From positions 1 to 19,390 of the forward strand of contig CAAFQL010000137.1 in assembly GCA_900765125.1 (NCBI GenBank): a stretch of DNA of 19,390 nucleotides, written 5' to 3'. The notes beneath the pieces are model-generated. The model was given only the letters and a program-made list of their open reading frames with translations, ran no database searches and had not been told where the DNA came from. The stretch comes from Oscillospiraceae bacterium (lineage in GTDB: Bacteria; Bacillota; Clostridia; Oscillospirales; Ruminococcaceae). Each line of letters opens with the position of its first letter. Within the stretch, counting starts at the first letter, position 1. Below are positions 12,640 to 19,390 of the stretch, piece after piece. Made by a program: the position numbers and the translations under genes.

Positions 12640-15096
12640 TTAGCCCATAACAACTTCAACAGTGTGAACTCCGCCCTCTGGGAATACAGGAAGAACGTTG
12701 CCTTCGATAGCATTGCCGTCTACAGTTACAGACTTAATACCCTTGCAAACATGATCAGGATTCTTAACTGTTACATTGTATGTAGCACCACGGAACTGTC
12801 TTGAAACTTCAAATCCATCCCATTCGTGCGGAATTGACGGATCGATCTTCAAACCATTCCAATCCGGAATCACACCAAGAATGTACTGTGATACAGCTAC
12901 AAAGTTCCATGCAGCAGTACCTGTCAGCCAGCTATTCTTAGCTTCACCATGACGCTTAGCATCCTTGCCAGCAATCATCTGAGCGTATACATATGGTTCA
13001 GTTCTGTGGAGATCAGAATACTTGTCTTCTCTATATGCAGGAGCGATCTTGCTATAGTATTCAAATGCCTTATCGCCATGACCAACAAATGCCTCAGCAC
13101 AGATGATCCATGCATTATTGTGACAGAAAATACCTGCATTTTCCTTATATCCGCCAGGATATGTGGAGATTTCACCGTACTCAATGTAGTACTTTGTGAA
13201 TGCCGGCTGATTCAGTGACAGACCATGCTCAGAGTTGAGCCACTTGTCAACAGATTCCAGCGCCTTCAGATCAGCACCTGTTTCCTTGCCGCAGCCGCCC
13301 ATTACAGCGAAGCCCTGTGGTTCGATAAAGATCTTACCTTCTGCACACTCGTTAGAACCCATCTTCTTGCCAAAGTCGTCATACGCACGGAGGAACCATT
13401 CGCCGTCCCAGCCGTAATCCATAATATTCTTCTTCATCTGGTCAATAGCAGCCTGAGCCTTTTCAGCACCAGCATTGTCGCCCTTGATCTTGCACATATC
13501 AACGTAAGAAGGACCAGCATATGTAAACAATGCAGCTACCATTACAGATTCAGCAATACGGCTGTACTTTTCTTCGCCATACTTAGGAGATGTAGAAGTC
13601 TGGAAGGACTCACCAGGCTCAGAAGAGAAACAGGACAGGTTGATACAATCATTCCAGTCAGCTCTCATAGCAAGCGGCAGACCGTGAGGTCCAACATTCT
13701 CAAATACATGATAGAAGCTCTTTTCGAGGTGATCCATCATTGTCTTAGCCTTGCTCTCATCGTTATCGTAAGGAACCATAGCATCCAGAATAGAGAGATC
13801 TCCCGATTCCTTGATATATGCAGCAACAGAAAGAATCATCCACAGCGGATCATCGGAGAAGTCACCGCCGATCTCATTGTTGCCCTTCTTTGTAAGGGGC
13901 TGATACTGATGATAGCATCCGCCATCCTCAAACTGAGTGGAAGCAAGGTCGATAAGACGCTCTCTTGCTCTGTCCGGAATCTGGTGAACAAAGCCCAGCA
14001 GATCCTGGTTGGAATCACGGAAGCCCATGCCTCTGCCGATACCGCTCTCGAAGTAAGAAGCAGATCTGGACATATTAAATGTAACCATGCACTGATACTG
14101 ATTCCAGATATTTACCATACGGTTCATCTTATCATCAGGAGTCTTAACAGTATACTTGGACAGCAGAGCATCCCACATAGCCTTGAGTTCAGCAAGACCA
14201 GCTGCAACCTTTTCAGGAGTATTGAACTTCTCCATCATTTCATATGCTCTGGACTTGTTCATAGAACCGTCTGCATTAAACTTCTCTTCAACAGGATTTT
14301 CAACGTAACCGAGAATAAAGATAAGGTTCTTTGTCTCACCCGGTGCAAGAGTGATTTCCTTGTAATGAGAAGCAATAGGAGACCAGCCGTCAGCAACAGA
14401 GTTGTTTGCCTTACCTGCAACAACAGCCTGCGGATTCTCAAAGCCGTTGTAAAGACCCATGAATGCTTCACGGTCGGAATCAAAGCCGTCGATAGAATCA
14501 TTTACAGTGTAGAATGCAAAGTGATTTCTTCTTTCTTTGTATTCTGTCTTATGGAACATTGTGCTGCCTTCGATTTCAACTTCACCTGTGTTGAAATTTC
14601 TCTGGAAGTTTGTTGAGTCATCCTGAGCATTCCACAGACACCATTCAATGAAAGAGAAGAGCTTGAATGTCTTTGGAGCTGTGCCTTCGTTTGTGAGAAC
14701 TACATTCTGGATCTCACCGCTGTAATTCTGAGGAACAAAGAATGTAACCTCAGCCTTCAGGTCATTTTTCTTACCTGTGATAACGGTATAGCCCATACCG
14801 TGACGGCACTCATAGCTGTCAAGATCAGTCTTAACAGGAGACCAGCCAGGTGACCAGATTGTGCCGTTATCATTGATGTAGAAATAACGTCCGCCCATAT
14901 CGACCGGAACATTGTTGTAACGATAACGAGTGATTCTGCGCAGACGTGCATCCTTATAGAAGTGATAGCCGCCTGCTGTGTTTGAAATCAGAGAGAAGAA
15001 CTCCTGTGTGCCGAGATAGTTGATCCACGGATAGGGTGTCTTGGGATTCTGAATGACGTATTCCTTGTTGGCGTCATCAAAGTAACCAAATTTCAT
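12640..15096 (-). CDS. cbpA: Cellobiose phosphorylase (GH94)
   Basis: An 818-residue cytoplasmic enzyme without a signal peptide, the normal length for cellobiose phosphorylase (cellodextrin phosphorylases are longer). It converts cellobiose plus phosphate to glucose 1-phosphate and glucose, saving ATP. The N-terminal beta-sandwich starts MKFGYFDDANKEYVI and includes WINYLGTQEFFSLIS and WSPGWSPVKTDLDSYECRHGMGY (key residues only, 81-103). The catalytic helical barrel has GIGRGMGFRDSNQDLLG (353-369) and RADWNDCINL, in which D483 corresponds to the general acid Asp of characterised family members. The QPAFTKYYIEYGEISTYPGGYKENAGIFCHNNAW region (cited by its landmark YPGGYKENAG) holds the phosphate-site loop. 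AAAGGAG lies eight bases before the ATG. It is divergent from the GH9 cellulase gene and has its own promoter at 15158-15186. The symbol is a common one for the family. Confidence 0.94.
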   Translation of the reverse strand: MKFGYFDDANKEYVIQNPKTPYPWINYLGTQEFFSLISNTAGGYHFYKDARLRRITRYRYNNVPVDMGGRYFYINDNGTIWSPGWSPVKTDLDSYECRHGMGYTVITGKKNDLKAEVTFFVPQNYSGEIQNVVLTNEGTAPKTFKLFSFIEWCLWNAQDDSTNFQRNFNTGEVEIEGSTMFHKTEYKERRNHFAFYTVNDSIDGFDSDREAFMGLYNGFENPQAVVAGKANNSVADGWSPIASHYKEITLAPGETKNLIFILGYVENPVEEKFNADGSMNKSRAYEMMEKFNTPEKVAAGLAELKAMWDALLSKYTVKTPDDKMNRMVNIWNQYQCMVTFNMSRSASYFESGIGRGMGFRDSNQDLLGFVHQIPDRARERLIDLASTQFEDGGCYHQYQPLTKKGNNEIGGDFSDDPLWMILSVAAYIKESGDLSILDAMVPYDNDESKAKTMMDHLEKSFYHVFENVGPHGLPLAMRADWNDCINLSCFSSEPGESFQTSTSPKYGEEKYSRIAESVMVAALFTYAGPSYVDMCKIKGDNAGAEKAQAAIDQMKKNIMDYGWDGEWFLRAYDDFGKKMGSNECAEGKIFIEPQGFAVMGGCGKETGADLKALESVDKWLNSEHGLSLNQPAFTKYYIEYGEISTYPGGYKENAGIFCHNNAWIICAEAFVGHGDKAFEYYSKIAPAYREDKYSDLHRTEPYVYAQMIAGKDAKRHGEAKNSWLTGTAAWNFVAVSQYILGVIPDWNGLKIDPSIPHEWDGFEVSRQFRGATYNVTVKNPDHVCKGIKSVTVDGNAIEGNVLPVFPEGGVHTVEVVMG

Positions 15097-15133
15097 AGTA
15101 AAGCTCCTTTGTTATTGTATTTATTGTTAAAGG

Positions 15134-15148
15134 ACCGGACAAACCGGT
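15134..15148. promoter_or_regulatory. Candidate operator over the GH94 transcription start
   Basis: Perfect inverted repeat ACCGG-N5-CCGGT in an otherwise AT-rich region, placed about +3 to +17 relative to the predicted start of the GH94 transcript. The position suits a repressor site; the cognate regulator is not in this window. A small RNA hairpin in the leader is the alternative. Confidence 0.5.
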
Positions 15149-15157
15149 ATCAATAAC

Positions 15158-15186
15158 ATTATATCATACATTTTTGATAATATCAA
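15158..15186 (-). promoter_or_regulatory. Sigma-A promoter of cellobiose phosphorylase
   Basis: On the minus strand, TTGATA (15186-15181), a 17-base spacer and a perfect TATAAT (15163-15158). The start would be near 15151, giving a leader of about 54 bases. Confidence 0.8.
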
Positions 15187-15585
15187 CCATTTTTGCAATT
15201 TTCCTCTCTTTCTTTTATGAAAATTTCAAGCCGTCTTTTTGTCGAATATGCACTATCTATTTCTACAGGGGTGCAGATATAGCTTGCTATTTATATAAAT
15301 ATGCATCTTCTTCGCACTAATACATGAAAAATATGACGATTTTCGCCCGACTTTTGTACATTATTTGTTTAATTATACGTCACCATTACAGTTTCTAACA
15401 TTTATACGTTCTTTATAAATGCCACCACATTCATTTATAATTTGTGCAATATAACCTTTTGAATTCAAAGCTTATGTGAAAAGCGACAGCATTTGTTACG
15501 AAAAATAGGTTTTGTTATTGCATCAAATGCCGTTTTTAGCATTTTATTTTTACAAATGGCACATAAAAAATGTACGTTTAATTTA
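15187..15585. other. Gene-free AT-rich region between the divergent GH94 and GH9 promoters
   Basis: About 400 bases without a convincing open frame or RNA gene. It holds a 9-bp inverted repeat, TTATAAATG / CATTTATAA, at 15413-15421 and 15432-15440, a short palindrome ATTTATATAAAT at 15291-15302, and otherwise nothing I can interpret. It is probably upstream regulatory sequence for one or both cellulose-use genes. Confidence 0.6.
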
Positions 15586-15614
15586 TTGAAAAAGCCGAAA
15601 TAACGATGTATAAT
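15586..15614 (+). promoter_or_regulatory. Sigma-A promoter of the GH9 cellulase
   Basis: TTGAAA (15586-15591), a 17-base spacer and TATAAT (15609-15614); a second overlapping TATAAT is at 15614-15619. The start would be near 15621, with a leader of about 77 bases ending in the ribosome site AAAGGGGG. Confidence 0.78.
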
Positions 15615-15697
15615 ATAATCACGGTTTTAGAAAATAATATGTGAAATATATACAAAGCGAAAGGGAATATTCATAACAATCAAAGGGGGATACTATT

Positions 15698-18031
15698 ATG
15701 ATAACTAAAAAAATAAAGAAATTTATATCTACAACGACTGCTGCCGCACTCAGTGCAGTAATGCTTTCGACACCTCTGTCATCGACAGGAAATGCTGCTG
15801 TATTTGCAGCAAGTGATACAAATTACGCAGAAGCACTGGCAATGTCGCTTTATTTCTTTGATTCCAACGAATGCGGTTCCTCAGTAGGCTCCAATCCTCT
15901 TACATGGAGAGACAACTGTCATACTTATGATGCCAATGCTTCTCTCTCAAGTGCTGTTAATTTCAATTCATCTTACAAATCGCTCGTTGACCCGGATGGT
16001 GACGGATATGTTGATGTAAGCGGCGGTTATCACGATGCCGGTGACCATATAAAATTCAGCCTTACCAACGGTTTTGCTGCTTCATCGCTCGCTATGTCTT
16101 ATTACTTAAATGAAGGCGCTTACGCTAAAGCAGGTTGTGATGATCATTTATTTGAGATACTAAGAAAAATCACAAGCTACCTTATGAAAACTACATTTCT
16201 GAACAGTGATGATTCTGTTGCTACTATATGCTACAATGTTTCAGATGAATCAGATCACAATTACTGGTCTGCTCCGGAAGTTCAGACTCATGAGAGAAAA
16301 ACATACTGGTTAACTTCTTCCAATAACAATTCTGCCGTGTGCGGTGAAATGGCGTCTGCTCTTGCCGGTACAGCTTATGTATTAAAAAACTCAGATTCAT
16401 CCTACGCAGCTAAGTGCCTTAAATATGCAAAAGCTATATATGAATTCGGCAACAAATACACCGGAAATGAAACAGCAGGCATGAACGGTATGTACAATAC
16501 AGATTCAATGTATCAGGATGAAATGGCTCTTGCACAGGTATGGCTTTATCTGAACGGAGAAGCTTCTCTTCCTACATATAAGCCCACTCAAAACGGCTGC
16601 TACAACGGCAGTTATTATGACTACTATATGTACTGTTGGGATAAAGTTTGGTGCGGCTACGCTACTATGATGTATAAGATCACAGGAGATTCAGCTTATT
16701 CCTCAGAAATGGCGTTTGAACTTAACGGTCAGGGTGGCTGTCCTACAAATTCATATAACGCAGCAGGTTGGGGAGCATCTCGTTATAACTGTTCATTACA
16801 GATGATGGCTCTCGGTCTTGCAAATGGCAACGCTTCTTCTGATTATGCACGTGGTGCTAAGTATCAAATGGATTATATACTCGGCAACAACTCTTTCGGA
16901 TATAGTTTCTTAGTTGGTTACGGCGATAAGTGGCCTACTCATATTCACCATAGAGCTGCTAACCCGGGCAGCGGCAGTGCTGAAGCAAATACATCTGCTA
17001 CATATACCAACTACGGTATGCTTATCGGTGGTCCGGATTCTTCAGGAAATTATCAGGATAATCAAAATTCTTATCAATTTACAGAACCAGCTCTTGATTA
17101 TAATGCTTGTTTTGCTTTGGCGTGTGCAGGTCTTGTGAATCTTTATGGCGGTGATGCTTCAGCTCTTAAAACCGTTATTTCAAATGCAAGTGAGATAAAT
17201 GAAAATTATGTATTTAATAATGGTGAAACTATTATTGACCCTAAACCTCCTCATACTACTACCAAACCGGCAGTAACAACTACAAGTGTTACAATAACAA
17301 CTGACAAGCCTTTGTCAACTACTACTACCACATCTACATCCACAGTAGTTGGTGACAGTGTCTCTATTCCGATAAGTCCTGCAAACGGCAAATATATAAT
17401 TGATTTTTCTGCTTATAAAGGCAATGTTGCTTCTATAAAGATAACATTCTCCTCAAGCTCCAATACAAACGGTTCTATATTCTTATATGGTGAAAACAAT
17501 TCGTGGAACGGTCAGAGCAGCTTCGACTGTAAAGGCAGTAATACAGGTTCTGCCAATGATATAAGTCCGGACGCTACTAAAGGAGAAATAAATATCTGGT
17601 ATGCTGAAAACAATGCTGAAATTACAGATGTAACACTAATATTAAAGACCAGTTCATCAACAACAGCTACCACTACTACAACTACTAAGGCAACAACAAC
17701 TACTACCACATCTTCAACTACTACATCCTCTACAACTACTACATCTTCAACTACCGCTACATCCCCAACTACTACATCCAAGACTACTACAACTACAAAC
17801 TTTACTACAAATACTACTACTACCACTGTAACAGAGCTCTACAAAACGTTGTTAGGCGATGTCAACTTCGATAAGTCTGTAAATATGTTAGACGTAGTAC
17901 AGCTTCATAAATATATAGGCAGTATTATTTCTTTCTCATCAGAACAAAAGAAAGCATCTGATCTTAACGATGACGGCAGAATAAACATTTTTGACCTTAT
18001 AATTATTAAACAGATCGTTTTTGGTATATAA
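15698..18031 (+). CDS. Secreted cellulosomal GH9 endoglucanase with an unassigned beta domain and a dockerin
   Basis: A 777-residue exported protein. The signal peptide is about 1-38, probably cut near VFAA-SDT. The GH9 catalytic domain (about 40-490) begins YAEALAMSLYFFDSNECG. It contains GGYHDAGDHIKF with D113 and D116 (nucleophilic-water Asp pair), THIHHRAANPG with H417/H418, and FTEPALDYNA with E463 as the general acid. No N-terminal Ig-like or CBM4 domain is present. A Thr linker (about 515-548) leads to a roughly 100-residue domain (551-650) with exposed aromatics such as W603 and W634-Y635, probably a carbohydrate-binding module of uncertain family. A second, almost pure Thr/Ser linker (651-711) precedes a type I dockerin (718-777; D721-N723-D725, D755-N757-D759). 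GH9 enzymes cut beta-1,4-glucan; whether this one is processive cannot be read. It has its own promoter and terminator, divergent from GH94. Confidence 0.93.
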   Translation: MITKKIKKFISTTTAAALSAVMLSTPLSSTGNAAVFAASDTNYAEALAMSLYFFDSNECGSSVGSNPLTWRDNCHTYDANASLSSAVNFNSSYKSLVDPDGDGYVDVSGGYHDAGDHIKFSLTNGFAASSLAMSYYLNEGAYAKAGCDDHLFEILRKITSYLMKTTFLNSDDSVATICYNVSDESDHNYWSAPEVQTHERKTYWLTSSNNNSAVCGEMASALAGTAYVLKNSDSSYAAKCLKYAKAIYEFGNKYTGNETAGMNGMYNTDSMYQDEMALAQVWLYLNGEASLPTYKPTQNGCYNGSYYDYYMYCWDKVWCGYATMMYKITGDSAYSSEMAFELNGQGGCPTNSYNAAGWGASRYNCSLQMMALGLANGNASSDYARGAKYQMDYILGNNSFGYSFLVGYGDKWPTHIHHRAANPGSGSAEANTSATYTNYGMLIGGPDSSGNYQDNQNSYQFTEPALDYNACFALACAGLVNLYGGDASALKTVISNASEINENYVFNNGETIIDPKPPHTTTKPAVTTTSVTITTDKPLSTTTTTSTSTVVGDSVSIPISPANGKYIIDFSAYKGNVASIKITFSSSSNTNGSIFLYGENNSWNGQSSFDCKGSNTGSANDISPDATKGEINIWYAENNAEITDVTLILKTSSSTTATTTTTTKATTTTTTSSTTTSSTTTTSSTTATSPTTTSKTTTTTNFTTNTTTTTVTELYKTLLGDVNFDKSVNMLDVVQLHKYIGSIISFSSEQKKASDLNDDGRINIFDLIIIKQIVFGI
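17648..17830 (+). repeat. ACT/ACA-rich trinucleotide tract coding the Thr linker of GH9
   Basis: About 60 codons, nearly all ACT, ACA, ACC, TCA or TCC. It is a low-complexity tract that could change length by slippage without shifting the frame. Confidence 0.85.
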
Positions 18032-18051
18032 TTTATTAAAGTGCTAAGTAA

Positions 18052-18083
18052 AAAAGCAGCAAGGCATATGCTTTGCTGCTTTT
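18052..18083. terminator. Bidirectional terminator between GH9 and the Asn/Gln-repeat gene
   Basis: AAAAGCAGCAAGGC pairs with GCTTTGCTGCTTTT around a 4-base loop. One pair is G-U on the plus strand and A-C on the minus strand, so it suits GH9 slightly better. The T run is present on both sides, and it sits exactly between two convergent stop codons (18031 and 18090). Confidence 0.85.
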
Positions 18084-18089
18084 ATCATC

Positions 18090-18260
18090 TTAAAACTGAT
18101 TCTTGTTCTGATTACAGTTCTGATTATTCTGCTTGTTCTGGTTATTCTGATTATTTTGCTTGTTCTGATTGCTCTGCTTGTTCTGGTTATTCTGGTTGTT
18201 CTGATTATTACAATTCTGACTGCTGCGGTTATTCTGATTACGGTTTTCCTGATTGCTCAT
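18090..18260 (-). CDS. Asn/Gln-repeat microprotein (56 aa), function unknown
   Basis: The start is ATG at 18260-18258 and the stop TAA at 18092-18090. The ribosome site AAGGCGG lies seven bases before the ATG, one base off consensus. The protein begins MSNQENRNQNNRSSQN and then runs as a near-perfect three-residue repeat, Gln-Asn-(Asn/Lys/Ser), to the end NQNKNQF. There are Cys residues at 17 and 50, one near each end of the repeat; no membrane segment or signal peptide. Roughly 70 percent of residues are Asn or Gln. The gene starts 55 bp after the feoB stop on the same strand, with only a 4-bp hairpin and no T run between, so it could be cotranscribed. I do not recognise a named family. Possibilities are a spore or surface structural protein, an assembly-prone polymer or a metal-linked small protein. 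The opposite-strand frame (18041-18262, Ser/Tyr/Cys-rich) lacks a ribosome site and is a shadow. Confidence 0.65.
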   Translation of the reverse strand: MSNQENRNQNNRSSQNCNNQNNQNNQNKQSNQNKQNNQNNQNKQNNQNCNQNKNQF

Positions 18261-18315
18261 GATAAATCCGCCTTTCTATATTTTTGCGGGCTGTGCCCTG
18301 CCTTTATATTATTGC

Positions 18316-19390
18316 TCAGAAGATCCTGAATATACATGAAATAATACTGCAAAGTATAATTCCGCACAGAGTAGGCAGCAGCATAGCAATCAGCATATAT
18401 TTTATGCTGCCTGTTTCTTTTTTGATAGTAAGACACGTAGTGCTACACGGAAAATGAAACAGCATGAAAACCATCATGCAGACAGCTGTTTCCATTGTCC
18501 AGCCATTTGCAGTAAGTATAGAAAAAAGTTCATGTGTACCTGATGTTTCCGTAAGTACGTTACCAGACTGATAAAGCATAACTGCTATCGGCATAACTAT
18601 CTCATTGGCAGGGAATCCCATTATAAAAGCTGTGAGTATTTTGCCGTCCAAACCTAAAAACTGTCCCGGCATTTCCAGAAAATCTGCTGCAATAGCAAGA
18701 ATGGAATCGTTCCCTACCTTAACGGTTGCAAAGATCCACAACAAAAGTCCAGCAGGCGCTGCGACAATACAGGCTCTTCCCAGAACAAAAATAGTTCTGT
18801 CTAAAAGAGAGCGAATCAATACTTTCAGTATCTGTGGTCTGCGATATGGCGGCAGTTCAAGTGTAAAGGCTGACGGCACTCCTTTAAAAATAGTTACAGA
18901 CAATAACTTTGACATTAAAAGAGTGAGTATCACACCTGCTAAAATAAGCAGCGTAAGATAAAATGCCGAAAGCAGCGATCCACCTGCTGCTGATGCAAAA
19001 AATGCTGTTATAATTGCAATAAGCGTCCCGAATCGGCCGTTGCATGGAACAAACGAATTTGTAAGTATCGCAATAAAGCGTTCTCTTGGCGAATTTATTA
19101 TACGGCAGCCCGTAACTCCTGCCGCATTACAGCCGAAACCCATACACATAGTAAGTGCCTGTTTTCCGCAAGCACCAGCACATCCAAAACGTTTATCAAG
19201 AAGAAACGCTATTCTCGGCAAAAAGCCGGAATCCTCAAGCAGCGTGAAAAGCGGAAAGAAAATCGCCATAGGCGGAAGCATAACAGCTATGACCCATGTA
19301 AGCACTTTATATATCCCGTCCAGGAGAAGTCCGCTCAGCCATGTGGGAGCACCTGACATAATAGAATACAGTTGTTCTCCCAAAAGTGAA
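18316..19390 (-). CDS. feoB: Ferrous iron transporter FeoB, C-terminal membrane part (N-terminus beyond the window)
   Basis: The frame is open from the right edge to the TGA at 18318-18316, about 357 residues. It covers the second half of the FeoB membrane domain: PPMAIFFPLFTLLEDSGFLPRIAFLLD, then the Cys-containing Gate motif GFGCNAAGVTGCRIINSPRER, SFVPCNGRFGTLIAI, and the second Gate region FIMGFPANEIVMPI. The N-terminal GTPase domain and the first membrane helices are missing because of the window edge. FeoB takes up Fe(II) across the cytoplasmic membrane and suits an anaerobe with many Fe-S enzymes, such as the activase system here. The TTG at 19383 is internal. The Asn/Gln-repeat gene follows on the same strand. 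Confidence 0.93.
   Translation of the reverse strand, partial: SLLGEQLYSIMSGAPTWLSGLLLDGIYKVLTWVIAVMLPPMAIFFPLFTLLEDSGFLPRIAFLLDKRFGCAGACGKQALTMCMGFGCNAAGVTGCRIINSPRERFIAILTNSFVPCNGRFGTLIAIITAFFASAAGGSLLSAFYLTLLILAGVILTLLMSKLLSVTIFKGVPSAFTLELPPYRRPQILKVLIRSLLDRTIFVLGRACIVAAPAGLLLWIFATVKVGNDSILAIAADFLEMPGQFLGLDGKILTAFIMGFPANEIVMPIAVMLYQSGNVLTETSGTHELFSILTANGWTMETAVCMMVFMLFHFPCSTTCLTIKKETGSIKYMLIAMLLPTLCGIILCSIISCIFRIF

Noticed and set aside
13225..14616. Long open frame of 463 codons on the strand opposite GH94
   Set aside because: No ribosome site or recognisable domain; it mirrors the codon pattern of a strongly conserved GH94 gene.
15474..15492. CcpA cre-like sequence, TGAAAAGCGACAGCA, upstream of GH9
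   Set aside because: The central CG is displaced by one base relative to TGWAANCGNTNWCA, and the right half does not match.
17512..17826. Minus-strand Val-rich frame opposite the Thr linker
   Set aside because: Poly-Val is simply the complement of the ACN repeat tract; there is no ribosome site.
18041..18262. Plus-strand Ser/Tyr/Cys-rich open frame of 73 codons
   Set aside because: It starts at GTG without a ribosome site, runs through the GH9 terminator hairpin and is the antisense of the Asn/Gln-repeat gene, which has a good ribosome site.
18287..18299. Small GGGC-TGT-GCCC hairpin between feoB and the Asn/Gln-repeat gene
   Set aside because: The stem is only four pairs, and no T run follows on the minus strand, so it is unlikely to be the feoB terminator.

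Overview
The window looks like a chromosomal segment from a cellulolytic, dockerin-producing Ruminococcus-type Firmicute (Oscillospiraceae; relatives of R. flavefaciens or R. champanellensis are the best guess). The reasons are Firmicute endospore genes (yabP, yabQ, spoVAC/D/E), a GH9 cellulase carrying a type I dockerin and Thr-rich linkers, an intracellular cellobiose phosphorylase, AT-rich intergenic DNA and strong AAGGAG ribosome sites. The species is inferred, not read from the sequence.

Layout. (1) 1-4175, plus strand: the 3' part of tmcAL, a membrane-anchored C39-peptidase-like protein that has lost its catalytic Cys and His, rnhA, then the conserved cluster yabP-yabQ-divIC-yabR. divIC appears to have its own sigma-A promoter inside yabQ. 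A perfect palindromic terminator separates this block from the next, convergent one. (2) 8425-4218, minus strand: a two-gene ATP-driven electron-activation module, made of a fused double ASKHA activase plus DUF2229-like domain (981 aa) and a separate 2-hydroxyacyl-CoA-dehydratase-like subunit (409 aa). (3) 8657-10502, plus strand: a spoVA operon in the unusual order D-E-C. (4) 10761-12473, plus strand: a secreted dockerin protein with two copies of a roughly 190-residue Ig-like repeat and no recognisable catalytic domain. (5) 15096-12640, minus strand: cellobiose phosphorylase (GH94). (6) 15698-18031, plus strand: a secreted GH9 endoglucanase with an unassigned beta-rich domain and a dockerin. 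(7) 18260-18090, minus strand: a 56-residue Asn/Gln-repeat protein with a good ribosome site. (8) 19390-18316, minus strand: the C-terminal part of feoB.

How the genes work together. The GH9 enzyme, and perhaps the non-catalytic dockerin protein, should join a surface cellulosome and release cellodextrins. The GH94 enzyme then phosphorolyses cellobiose inside the cell. The GH9 and GH94 genes are divergent across 600 bp, each with a near-consensus sigma-A promoter, and the GH94 promoter has a 15-bp palindrome over its predicted start site. The yab and spoVA genes imply the lineage makes endospores or recently did. The most unusual items are the Asn/Gln-repeat microprotein, the Ig-repeat dockerin protein, the catalytically dead C39-like protein and the divided dehydratase/activase module. 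I see no CRISPR array, insertion sequence, tRNA or rRNA.
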